Part shown: positions 1 to 7,768 of the stretch, piece by piece
Position numbering within the stretch: position 1 is the stretch's first letter
How the letters are laid out: each line of letters begins with the position of its first letter
Source: Rubrobacter sp.
GTDB taxonomy: Bacteria > Actinomycetota > Rubrobacteria > Rubrobacterales > Rubrobacteraceae
Direction: 5' to 3'
Assembly: GCA_013695475.1 (NCBI GenBank)
Contig: JACDAJ010000304.1
Span: 1 to 33,698, forward strand
DNA: 33,698 bases
Notes under the pieces: model-generated
What the model saw: only the letters and a program-made list of their open reading frames with translations
What the model was told of the DNA's origin: nothing
Databases searched by the model: none
Position numbers and translations under genes: made by a program

Positions 1-96
1 CACCAGATCGGCGGCATCCCACCGGCCGAGTTCGAGGCTGCCTACTACAACGAGTACAATGAACAAGGTCAACTACCACTGGCCGGAGTTAAATGA
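1..96 (+). pseudogene. IS3-family transposase, C-terminal end (partial at window edge)
   Basis: The first 32 codons read in frame to a TGA stop at 94-96. The peptide contains IGGIPPAEFEAAYY, which matches the C-terminal tail of IS3-family OrfB transposases (DDE integrase-core family), where a G-x-x-PP-x-E-(F/Y)-E segment precedes the stop. The catalytic domain lies outside the window, so completeness cannot be judged. A typical IS3-type right end follows 30 bp later. The family call rests on the tail motif plus that adjacent end. Confidence 0.75.
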
Positions 97-126
97 ACGA
101 GTCTCCATAAAACCCGGGGAGGTTCA
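97..126 (+). mobile_element. Right end of the IS3-family element
   Basis: The sequence after the transposase stop ends in CCCGGGGAGGTTCA (113-126). Read inward from the right it is TGAACCTCCCCGGG, which resembles actinobacterial IS3-family terminal inverted repeats beginning TGAAC and followed by a C/G-rich run. Immediately after TCA at 124-126, methylase coding sequence begins in mid-gene, so the insertion boundary is placed at about 126. The left end and any target duplication are outside the window. Confidence 0.65.
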
Positions 127-2400
127 GAGAGCGTTTACGTGCTTGACCCTTGCTGTGGGACAGGAGCTTACCTAGTCGAAGTTCTTTCCCACATTAACCG
201 GACGCTGCGAGAGTCGGGGGAGGATGCTCTGGTCGCTCAGGATCTCAAGCGAGCCGCATCGGAGAGAGTGTTCGGATTCGAGATACTGCCCGCCCCGTTC
301 GTCGTAGCACACCTTCAACTCGGTTTGCTGCTACAAAACCTCGGAGTGCCGCTTGCTGACGAGACGGGCGAGAGGGCGGGTGTCTACCTGACGAACGCCC
401 TGACTGGCTGGGAGCCGCGAGATGATGCTAAACAGAGCCTACCGCTCGCTGAGTTTGAGGAAGAGCGCGAAGCCGCAGATGAGATAAAGCGGGAGAAGCC
501 CGTGCTAGTAGTGCTGGGCAACCCACCTTATTACCCTTACTCTGGGGTTGGGATGGAAGAAGAGCAGGCGCTTGTCAGCGAGTATCGGACTACAGCGAGC
601 GGTCCAAAGCCCGAAGGTCAGGGGCTGAACGATCTCTACGTGAGGTTCTTCAGGATCGCGGAGCGTCAGATCGTCGAGGAGACGGAGCGAGGGGTGGTCT
701 GCTATATATCAAACTACTCATGGCTTGACGGGCGTTCTTATCCCGGAATGCGCGAACGCTACATCAACGCCTTTGACGGCATCTAGATAGATCGGCTGAA
801 CGGAGACAGCCGTAAGAACGGCAAGGTCGCGCCCGATGGCAGGCCAGACCCGAGCATCTTCTCGACTGAGACTAACAGGGAGGGCATTCGAGTCGGGACG
901 GCTGTAACGCTACTCGTGCGAAAGAGCCAGCACGAAGAGACAAAGCAAGTCGCGTTCCGGGATCTCTGGGGGCCGAACAAGCGGGAGGAGCTTCTGGAGT
1001 CTCTCCGGCACCCGCAGGCGGAGCTTTATGAGAGTTTTGAGCCGGAAGTAGAACTCGGATACCCGCTCGCGCCGCTGGAGACGGGTCCCAACTATCTGAA
1101 GTGGCCGCTACTCTCGGAGTTGTTCCCGGTGTCCTATCCGGGCATACAGCCGAGCCGTGATAGCGTCGTCGTGGACATCGAGCGCGAGAAGCTCGCGGAG
1201 AGGATGGAGAGCTATTTCGACTCGAATATTAGTAATGAGGAGATGACTCGAATCTCTCCAGCAGCGATGCGAGCTACCAAACGCTTCGGTGCGCTCGCAG
1301 CTCGTGAGTGGCTGCAACGTCGCGGATTACTGCGCGACAACTTCGTTCGCTACTGCTACAGGCCGTTCGATACGCGCTGGCTTTACTGGGAGCCTGAGAC
1401 AAAACTCTTGGACGAGAAGAGAACAGAGTATTTTCCACAGGTGTTTGAGGGCAATATTTGGATGAGCGCCGCCAAACAGAATCGTAAGCTCTACGATTCT
1501 CCGTACTTCGCAAGCGTACATACCTCGCGTCATGTTATCGAGCGCGGAGCGAATCTCTTTCCGCTCTACGTCAAGGAAACCGATTCCCTGTTCGCTGACT
1601 CCGATCTCTCGGAGGCGGCGCATCCTAACCTCTCGGCTGATGCACGTCAGTATCTCGAAGGCTTGGGAGAGCCAGCAGACGTTGAGAGCCTTTTCTATCA
1701 CGCTCTCGCTACCTCTCACTCTGTAGCGTATGCCGAGGAGAACGCCGGGGCGCTCCGACAGAACTGGCCTCGCATACCCCTGCCGTCCAGCGCAGATGAG
1801 CTTCTATCATCGGCTCACCTCGGAAGGCAACTCGCCGCTTTGATGAACACGGAGTCAGACGTTTCCGGTGTCACTAGCGGGAGCCTCCGGGCTGAACTGC
1901 GTCCAATGGCGGCGGTGTCCCGGACGAGTGAAGGCTCGCTGGACCCGTCGGCTGGGGATCTTACGGTGACGGCGGGATGGGGCTATCGGTCAGGTACGGG
2001 CGCGATCATGCCCGGACAGGGACGCGCCGTAGAACGGGACTACACACTGGAGGAGCTTGAGGCTATCGGGCGCGGCTCGGAAAGTCTTGATTTGTCTCTG
2101 GAAGAGATGCTCGCAGTCCTGGGAGAGACTACCTTCGATGTTTACATCAACAACGCAGCCTATTGGAGGAACGTACCGGCTCGCGTTTGGGAGTATACGA
2201 CTGGCGGCTATCGCGTCGTCAAGAAGTGGCTATCTTATAGAGAAGCGCGAGTTCTCGGTCGGGATCTCGCAGTCGAAGAGGCGCGAGAGGTCAATCGTAT
2301 CGTGCGTCGTACAGCTGCAATCTTGTTGCTAAGTCCGCGTCTGGACAGTAATTATCGAGGCATCACTATATCCGACCAAGAGAAGTCTCAGTCGAGATAG
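127..2400 (+). pseudogene. Type ISP/IIG-like N6-adenine DNA methylase, 5'-truncated and interrupted by an amber codon
   Basis: One reading frame runs from the IS boundary to TAG at 2398-2400, broken only by TAG at 784-786. The first part has SAM-binding motif I (VLDPCCGTGAY) about four codons after the IS edge and catalytic motif IV (GNPPYYPYSG). After the amber codon the frame continues as IDRLNGDSRKNGK, then GIRVGTAVTLLVRKS, as in intact relatives. The C-terminal part (DVYINNAAYWRNVP, VWEYTTGGYRVVKKWLSYRE) resembles the specificity domain of type ISP restriction-modification enzymes. Relatives are usually over 1,000 residues; only about 757 codons remain, so any N-terminal nuclease/helicase module is gone. 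The amber codon probably replaces Trp (TGG), a one-base change. The gene is almost certainly inactive; a separately translated fragment could start at GTG 916. Confidence 0.85.
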
Positions 2401-2714
2401 CTCTTGTAGAAGCTCTCCGATCCCTCGGACAAAACGTCCATCGTCTCCTCGACCTGCTGCTTGTGGGCCTTGTGCATGACGGTGCAAATGATCTTCTCCA
2501 TCCGTACCCACATCTCCCAGCCGACCCTCTTCTGCTCCTCCGTCGCCCGGCTTCGCCAAACGCACGGATCATAGCGTTCGTGCCAGCCCGTCATATCCCA
2601 CAGGACATAGCGGACGCCATCCACGCCCTCGGTGCGTAGCACTTCCACGAGGCCGATTATGCACTCGCGCTCTATTTCCTCCAGGGTGCTGAGGTGTGGC
2701 TTAGAATCGCTCAT
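2388..2714 (-). CDS. Hypothetical protein, 108 aa
   Basis: I do not recognise this protein. It reads MSDSKPHLSTLEEIERE to FYKSYLD, is acidic and Trp-rich, and has no membrane segment or clear motif. Its third-position base choice looks coding. It converges on the methylase remnant and overlaps its end by 13 bp. The ATG lies only 7 bp from the end of repeat copy 1, and no Shine-Dalgarno is visible between them. The repeat may therefore have replaced the original leader, or translation may start further inside. Confidence 0.5.
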   Translation of the reverse strand: MSDSKPHLSTLEEIERECIIGLVEVLRTEGVDGVRYVLWDMTGWHERYDPCVWRSRATEEQKRVGWEMWVRMEKIICTVMHKAHKQQVEETMDVLSEGSESFYKSYLD

Positions 2715-2720
2715 TGTTCA

Positions 2721-2826
2721 TCTAGATAGATGCACGAGATAAATGGACACTCGCCATTCGACATCCCTGATAGCCTGGGGCAGATGAACGAGGGAGTGTT
2801 CAATCATCCTGTGCATCTATCTAGCT
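2721..2826. repeat. MITE-like element, copy 1 (106 bp)
   Basis: This 106-bp segment is identical base for base to 6727-6832. The core from 2722 to 2824 is bounded by CTAGATAGATGCAC and its inverted copy GTGCATCTATCTAG. The inverted similarity extends imperfectly to 31 positions, with 26 matching. It has no meaningful ORF. Terminal inverted repeats, small size and two identical copies indicate a miniature inverted-repeat element. CTAG at both outer edges could be a 4-bp target duplication, or TA could be the duplicated dinucleotide; two copies cannot decide this. It sits just upstream of the 108-aa gene. Confidence 0.8.
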
Positions 2827-3440
2827 GATGTGCCACGCCTGCCGGAGTGTATTGCCGATTCGGAAAGCTGTGTGATCGGCTGGCCCGCTAGACCGAAGCA
2901 CGGCTCCGCGCGGCGGACTATCGTTCATTACTCCGTCGAACCTGCACACCTTTTGCTTGCCGGTAGGGACCGTAGCGATTTATAAACCCCGCGAATCCTC
3001 TCCGCGGCGAGGAACCCACACTACCTGACACCACTCTGACATCACCGGGGACGTAATACCGTGCAACACAGTGCAATCCAGAGAAAAAGAGCGGCCTAGG
3101 AATGCGGAGGTGAAAGAGTCCGACAAGCCTTTCCCGCGACTTAACGACTTGGCGGAGATACGGTGCTTGATACTAGTGATCCGTGTCCTCTCCGTCGCCA
3201 TGCCCCCGCTTTCACACTGCTGGGCCTCGGCATCTTCGTACTTCTCGGTAGACGCGTCGCAGCGTGACCGAAGGACATACAAGAGGCACGTGAGTGCTCT
3301 CTTGACTTTATTCACGCACCTTCCGAGAGCTTTGATGCCCAGGAGCTCGCCGAAAAAATTCTGAATCTAGTTCATTTGGGGGATGTGCACCCCTTGCAAA
3401 GAAGATACGCTGCGCTTGTTGGGAACTTGCTAACTATAGG
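2827..3440. other. Long stretch without a supported gene
   Basis: Between repeat copy 1 and the leader of the sugar dehydrogenase, open frames on both strands reach at most about 110 codons. They show irregular codon use, no ribosome-binding sites and no motif I recognise. The stretch is probably degraded accessory DNA. Confidence 0.5.
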
Positions 3441-3560
3441 GTAGAGGCTAAGAACTTCGTCCCGCAACTATGGGCACCAGGGACGTTTGGAGCCAATGGT
3501 GCAACCGGCTACCGCAGTACGGGTGGCCGGTTTCCTTTTGGGACGGTAAAGGGTTAGCAA
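3441..3560 (+). promoter_or_regulatory. Structured 5' leader of the sugar dehydrogenase gene
   Basis: Two stems are visible. GCACCA and TGGTGC pair around a GGGACG-containing loop, and AACCGGCTACC pairs with GGGTGGCCGGTT around GCAGTAC with one G-U pair. The second stem ends shortly before the gene's ribosome-binding site, so it could regulate translation or termination. The pieces GGGACG and CCGGCTACCG vaguely recall cyclic-di-GMP-I riboswitches, but the conserved GCAAA segments are missing and I do not assign a class. Confidence 0.35.
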
Positions 3561-3573
3561 GCGGAAGGAGGAA

Positions 3574-5868
3574 GTGGTGACAAAGGCAAGAACTTCGCGG
3601 CAGCTGAGGGTATGGGCAGCATTGCTGACGGCAACTTTGGCCGCCATAGCCTTGGTGCTCCTAGCCCCCGTTTCGGCCAACGCAGTATCCACACTGCCCT
3701 CTGGGTTCCAGGAGGAAGTGGCCTTGAGTGGCCTCACCAACCCCACCAACATCGAGTTCTCCAAGGACGGGCGGGTCTTCGTGGCCGAGAAGAGTGGCCT
3801 GATCAAGGTTTTCGATGACCTCTCGGATACCACTCCCACCACCTTTGCCGACCTACGCACCAACGTCCACAACTTCTGGGATAGGGGACTGCTCGGGCTC
3901 GCCCTTGCCCCGAACTTTCCCACCAACCCCAACGTCTATGTCCTCTACACCCACGACGCTGCCATCGGTGGCACGGCGCCCCGCTGGGGCACCCCTGGGG
4001 TCTCCTCAGACCCATGTCCCACTCCACCTGGGCCCACCGCTGACGGGTGCGTGGTGAGCGGGCGTCTCTCGAAGCTGACCGCCTCTGGTAACACAATGAG
4101 CGGGAGCGAGCAGGTCTTGATCGAGGACTGGTGTCAGCAGTACCCCTCACACTCTATAGGGGACCTGGCCTTTGGCGCTGACGGGGCTCTGTACGTGAGC
4201 GGCGGGGACGGGGCTAGCTTTAATTTCGCCGACTACGGCCAGAAAGGTAACCCGCTAAACCCCTGCGGTGACCCGCCCGGTGGCGTGGGAGCTACCCTCA
4301 CATCGCCAACCGCCGAAGGAGGAGCACTCCGCTCTCAAGATTTGCGCACCACTAGCGATCCGACCACTCTCGATGGGACGATACTGCGCGTGAATCCTGC
4401 TACTGGCGCCGCTATGGCAGGCAACCCTTTGGCCAGTAGCCCCGATCCCAACGCAAAGCGCATAATCTCCTACGGACTTCGCAACCCGTTCCGCTTTACG
4501 ATAAGGCCGGGCACTAGCGAGGTGTGGTTGGGTGATGTGGGCTGGAACACCTGGGAGGAGGTAAACCGCGTCTCCAACCCCACGGGTTCGGTGAAGAACT
4601 TTGGCTGGCCTTGCTACGAGGGCAGCGGCCGCCAAGCAGGTTACGATGGCGCCAACCTCAACATCTGCGAGAACCTCTACGCTGCGGGGGCGGGGGCCGT
4701 CAACAGTCCTTACTACGCTTACGATCGTGCATCCCAACCAGGCTGCGGAACCGGTAGCTCCTCGGTAGCCGGACTAGCTTTCTACGAAGGAGGCTCTTAC
4801 CCGGGACGCTACGACGGCGCCCTCTTTTTCGCTGACTACTCTCGCAAGTGCATCTGGACTATGGAGAAGGACACAAACGGACTGCCCACCCCGTCTAAAC
4901 GCAGTACTCTCGTGTCCGGAGCGGCTAGTCCTGTTGACCTTGAGATAGGACCAGGAGGCGACCTGTTCTACGCCAACTTGGACGGCGGTACCATCCAGCG
5001 CATCAAGTACTTCGCTGCCAACCAGCCCCCCGTGGCGCGCGCCACGGCAAGCCCGACCAGCGGTTCATCTCCTCTTACCGTGAACTTCGATGGCACTCCC
5101 TCTAGCGATCCGGACGGCGATGCCCTCTCGTATGCGTGGGACCTTGACGGAGACAGCGCCTATGACGACTCGACTGCCGCTAAACCCGCCTTCACCTACG
5201 CAGCGGGCAACTACGATGTAGGCCTCCGGGTCACAGACGCCCGCGGAGCGTCAGACACCTTGGACGAACCGCTGAAGATAAGCTCAGGGAACACACCACC
5301 CACGGCGAGCATAAGCGCCCCCCTGTCTTCCACTACCTGGAAGGTGGGCGATAGGATTTCCTTCTCTGGCTCTGCTACGGATCAGCAAGACGGCACGCTG
5401 CCAGCTTCAAGGCTCTCCTGGTCGCTGATACTCCACCACTGCTCCTCAGCCAATACCTGCCACGAGCACCCCGTGCAAGACTACCCCGGGGTGGCGAGCG
5501 GAGCATTTGTCGCCCCAGATCACGAGTACCCTGCCTACCTGGAGCTGAGGCTTACAGCTACCGATTCGGGCAGACTCACCAGCACAAAGAGCGTGCGACT
5601 CGATCCGAAGACAGTGGTGCTGAATTTCCAGACCAATCCTACGGGGCTTAAGCTCGCGGTGGGGAGCACTCAAGCTACTGCACCCTTCTCTCGCACGGTA
5701 ATAGCAGGCTCGACCAATTCCGTGAGCGCCATCAGTCCCCAGAAGCTAGGAAAAAAGACCTACACGTTCGTCTCCTGGTCCGATGGCGGGGCGCAGACCC
5801 GCAACATCGTGGCCCCAGCCTCTTCCACTACTTATACAGCTACTTATAAGGCAGGAGGGAAACGCTAG
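3574..5868 (+). CDS. Secreted PQQ-dependent sugar (glucose/sorbosone) dehydrogenase-like protein with PKD domain
   Basis: The GTG start is preceded by GGAAGGAGGA. Residues 1-37 form a Sec signal peptide: basic N-terminus, hydrophobic core and probable cleavage after SANA. Residues about 45-470 carry the soluble-glucose/sorbosone-dehydrogenase beta-propeller pattern (RGLLGLALAPNF, DLAFGADGALYVSGGDG, GLRNPFRFTIRP, NFGWPCYEG). This family oxidises sugars or other alcohols using PQQ; the substrate here is unknown. Residues about 490-572 are a PKD domain (SSDPDGDALSYAWDLDGD). A second beta-sandwich-like domain reaches about 675, and the last 85 residues resemble an InlB-type bacterial repeat (FVSWSDGGAQTRNI). 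Together these suggest a secreted carbohydrate-active protein binding polysaccharide or the cell surface. Codon choice is more mixed than in the chromosomal genes to the right, consistent with island cargo. It appears intact. Confidence 0.85.
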   Translation: MVTKARTSRQLRVWAALLTATLAAIALVLLAPVSANAVSTLPSGFQEEVALSGLTNPTNIEFSKDGRVFVAEKSGLIKVFDDLSDTTPTTFADLRTNVHNFWDRGLLGLALAPNFPTNPNVYVLYTHDAAIGGTAPRWGTPGVSSDPCPTPPGPTADGCVVSGRLSKLTASGNTMSGSEQVLIEDWCQQYPSHSIGDLAFGADGALYVSGGDGASFNFADYGQKGNPLNPCGDPPGGVGATLTSPTAEGGALRSQDLRTTSDPTTLDGTILRVNPATGAAMAGNPLASSPDPNAKRIISYGLRNPFRFTIRPGTSEVWLGDVGWNTWEEVNRVSNPTGSVKNFGWPCYEGSGRQAGYDGANLNICENLYAAGAGAVNSPYYAYDRASQPGCGTGSSSVAGLAFYEGGSYPGRYDGALFFADYSRKCIWTMEKDTNGLPTPSKRSTLVSGAASPVDLEIGPGGDLFYANLDGGTIQRIKYFAANQPPVARATASPTSGSSPLTVNFDGTPSSDPDGDALSYAWDLDGDSAYDDSTAAKPAFTYAAGNYDVGLRVTDARGASDTLDEPLKISSGNTPPTASISAPLSSTTWKVGDRISFSGSATDQQDGTLPASRLSWSLILHHCSSANTCHEHPVQDYPGVASGAFVAPDHEYPAYLELRLTATDSGRLTSTKSVRLDPKTVVLNFQTNPTGLKLAVGSTQATAPFSRTVIAGSTNSVSAISPQKLGKKTYTFVSWSDGGAQTRNIVAPASSTTYTATYKAGGKR

Positions 5869-5915
5869 CTACTGACGCCGTCTAATTCGACAAGGGCATT
5901 GCCTCACAGCGGATT

Positions 5916-6473
5916 TCATTGTACAGCGGTGGGTTTGAATTGCCGGTTCGCGACGTTCTGAGCTTCGAGTGGCGTACCCTTTGCCGTGGCGAACACAAGG
6001 CCCTGATCTTCGTAGAGAGGCCCAGCCTGTAGCTTCTCCTTTACTTGCCGTTTCCGGTGGATATGGAGAGTTTCCACGGCCCGTTGCGGCAGTCCTACGG
6101 TGCGCCTGGAGGCATTCTTCGGCTCGGAGAAGATCAGCGCCCCTGACTTCTCACCGTCGCGCCGAATACGCTGCAACTGTCGGTTTACCCGGAGCGTTCC
6201 GGCTTCGAGGTCTATGTCTGACCACTTCAATCCCAACGTTTCGCCTTGCCGTAGCCCGGCCTTGAGACAGAGGACGTAGAGAGCTTCGCAGCGGTCTCCT
6301 CTTGTGGCTTCGAGGAACGTCAACGCCTGATCCGCGTCTAGAGGTTCTATCTCCCCTTGACGGACCGTGGGCTTGTTGGCGTGTTCCGCGGGGTTGCGGA
6401 GGATGAGATCGCCCTGAACGGCCTCCTCCAACGCGGCGTGCAAGACGGCGTGTACCCGGCGGACGCTGGAGCA
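5916..6473 (-). pseudogene. Tyrosine recombinase (phage-type integrase), truncated at both ends
   Basis: The fragment covers the end of the SAM-like core-binding domain (SSVRRVHAVLHAALEEA) and the start of the catalytic domain, with the first catalytic Arg in AGLRQGETLGLKWSDID. It stops after VANRQFKPTAVQ, before the HxxR box and the nucleophilic Tyr, so it cannot be active. Upstream homology ends near 6473, where the frame meets a stop and AT-rich sequence begins. A TTG at 6441-6443 could start a shorter open frame. The gene was probably cut by insertion of the neighbouring IS630-type element. Confidence 0.8.
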
Positions 6474-6548
6474 TACGGGATACTGGACTCAAACGGCACA
6501 TAATCCCGTATACACCATAACCCGTTATACCGTTCCGGTATATTGATG
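6474..6548. other. AT-rich inverted-repeat segment, possible end of the IS630-type remnant
   Basis: This stretch is clearly richer in A/T than its surroundings. It contains the imperfect palindromes ATAAC-CC-GTTAT and ATACC-GTTCC-GGTAT. It lies exactly between the break in the integrase and the stop of the transposase remnant, so it probably contains one terminus of the IS630-type element. The TA at 6481-6482 is a candidate for the TA target that this family duplicates. Confidence 0.35.
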
Positions 6549-6726
6549 TCATATTGCCTCAACGGCCTCCACCCACCATGAGTAACCGGTGAGTCGTTTG
6601 AGGAGTGCAGGGTCTTCCCAGTAGGGCACAAGCGTCTGGGTGAGTGCTTCTTGCATGAGAGCGACCGTCTCAAACGTCCTGTTTGACAGCTTTCGCCTGA
6701 ACTCCTGAAACCACCGCTCCGCTGGG
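6549..6726 (-). pseudogene. IS630-family transposase, C-terminal remnant
   Basis: Reading leftward from repeat copy 2, the frame gives LDPAERWFQEFRRKLSNRTF and ends in LLKRLTGYSWWVEAVEAI. This is the C-terminal part of IS630-type DDE transposases: the (N/D)PxE segment holding the last catalytic Glu, then the WxxE-like tail. The open frame nominally extends to 6809, but those codons belong to the repeat, so homology starts only at its edge. The rest of the transposase is not on the far side of the repeat, so a deletion or recombination accompanied or followed the insertion. Confidence 0.7.
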
Positions 6727-6832
6727 TCTAGATAGATGCACGAGATAAATGGACACTCGCCATTCGACATCCCTGATAGCCTGGGGCAGATGAACGAGGG
6801 AGTGTTCAATCATCCTGTGCATCTATCTAGCT
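6727..6832. repeat. MITE-like element, copy 2 (106 bp)
   Basis: This copy is identical to 2721-2826 and in the same orientation, with CTAG at both ends. It lies exactly between the transposase remnant and the serine-recombinase remnant. Perfect identity over 106 bp, while the genes around it are decayed, implies recent movement, gene conversion or recombination between copies. Confidence 0.8.
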
Positions 6833-7768
6833 TCGCTGGCGGATGGGTTCCACGGGGTGTATCGGTTCGAGGAGATCCCGGTTCCTGTACCCGGCTGCGG
6901 GGTTCCGCTTGAGACTGTCCTGAAGGCGCGTGGGAACGTCGAAGGCAATCGCTCCCCGTCAAAGAACGATGGCAGGTATTGGGAACTGTCCGGGGGAATC
7001 CTTGTGTGCGCCGAGTGCGGTAGGCGGATGCAGACGATGACCGTTTCCCGAAACAAGAAGTGGCAATATTATCGTTGCCAGAATCACCAAGAAGGACATG
7101 CTGACAAGTGTACTATGAGAAAGCATGTACCCGCTGCAAAGATCGAGGCTAAGGTGTGGAGGACCCTCCAAGCTGTAAGAGACAAAGAATTGATGCGTCT
7201 TCGTGCAGAAGAATTGTTCGTTTGGAAGGAATGGGAGATTGTCAGTACAACGACGGCGCAACCGGATACTAAGAAACTCAAAGAGAAGCTAACTGACTTG
7301 GATAAGCGTTGGGTGAAATTCCAGCGAGCCTATGATGCAGATGCTATCTCTCTATCCGATCTGAAGGCACGTCGGACGGAGTTGGAAGAAGAGCGAAGGC
7401 ATATAGAACGGCTTCTGCAAAAGTCCGGCAACCACGAAGAGGAGCTTTCAGAATTTCGCCGGGCCAAAGAGACCCTCCTTAAATCCCTTGATAGATCCGA
7501 CCTGTTCTCAAATAGAGGGTTTAGGGGCAACGGCGTATGGAGGACAACTCCGCCGGAGGAGAGGCGAGGACTATACGAGCGTTACGGGGTTAAAGTGAAA
7601 GTGGGCCGTGACTGTGTGCCAGTCATAGAAGGCAATTTTTCACCGGGTGATATGCGTCCCGAAAGTAGAGTTAGTCTTGAGAAAACGTTGTTAGGACGAG
7701 ATGCCCGGTCAGAGCGGCTTCCACGGCGGTGCGGGCGGTTTCGGAGTCGCGTACTTCGCCGATCATGA
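6833..7768 (+). pseudogene. Large serine recombinase, C-terminal half only
   Basis: Directly after the repeat the frame reads SLADGFHGVYRFEEIPVPVPG, then the recombinase zinc-ribbon (ELSGGILVCAECGRRM with a second Cys pair in YYRCQNH and DKC). A long Lys/Glu-rich coiled coil follows (about 7260-7500), then a YERYGVKVKVG beta segment. This is the DNA-binding half of large serine integrases. The N-terminal resolvase domain with the catalytic Ser, about 300 residues, is missing, cut at the repeat. Beyond about 7686 the frame runs into DNA that is antisense gspE/pilB, so the last 27 or so codons are not original. GTG at 6857 could start a residual peptide, but it cannot recombine DNA. Confidence 0.8.

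Larger units (their letters stand above)
1..7686. mobile_element. Decayed accessory island inserted in a gspE/pilB gene
   Basis: Everything left of about 7686 is accessory: IS3 end, broken methylase, two MITE-like repeats, an intact secreted dehydrogenase and three broken recombinase or transposase genes. The right edge is set by the abrupt start of a pilus ATPase in mid-gene. The left edge and the missing gspE/pilB 3' part are outside the window, so whether this is one element or several nested insertions is unresolved. Confidence 0.6.

Noticed and set aside
784-786. Pyrrolysine or other recoding at the amber codon of the methylase
   Set aside because: The gene is already 5'-truncated by an IS element, no recoding signal is evident, and a one-base change from TGG explains it.
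2980-3364. Open frames of about 100 codons on both strands between repeat copy 1 and the sugar dehydrogenase
   Set aside because: They overlap each other, lack ribosome-binding sites and recognisable motifs, and have irregular codon use.
3441-3560. Cyclic-di-GMP-I riboswitch
   Set aside because: Only the fragments GGGACG and CCGGCTACCG resemble it; the conserved GCAAA segments and tetraloop are not visible.
6549-6809. An 86-codon minus-strand gene starting inside repeat copy 2
   Set aside because: The first codons come from the repeat element; transposase homology starts only at its edge, so it is annotated as a remnant.
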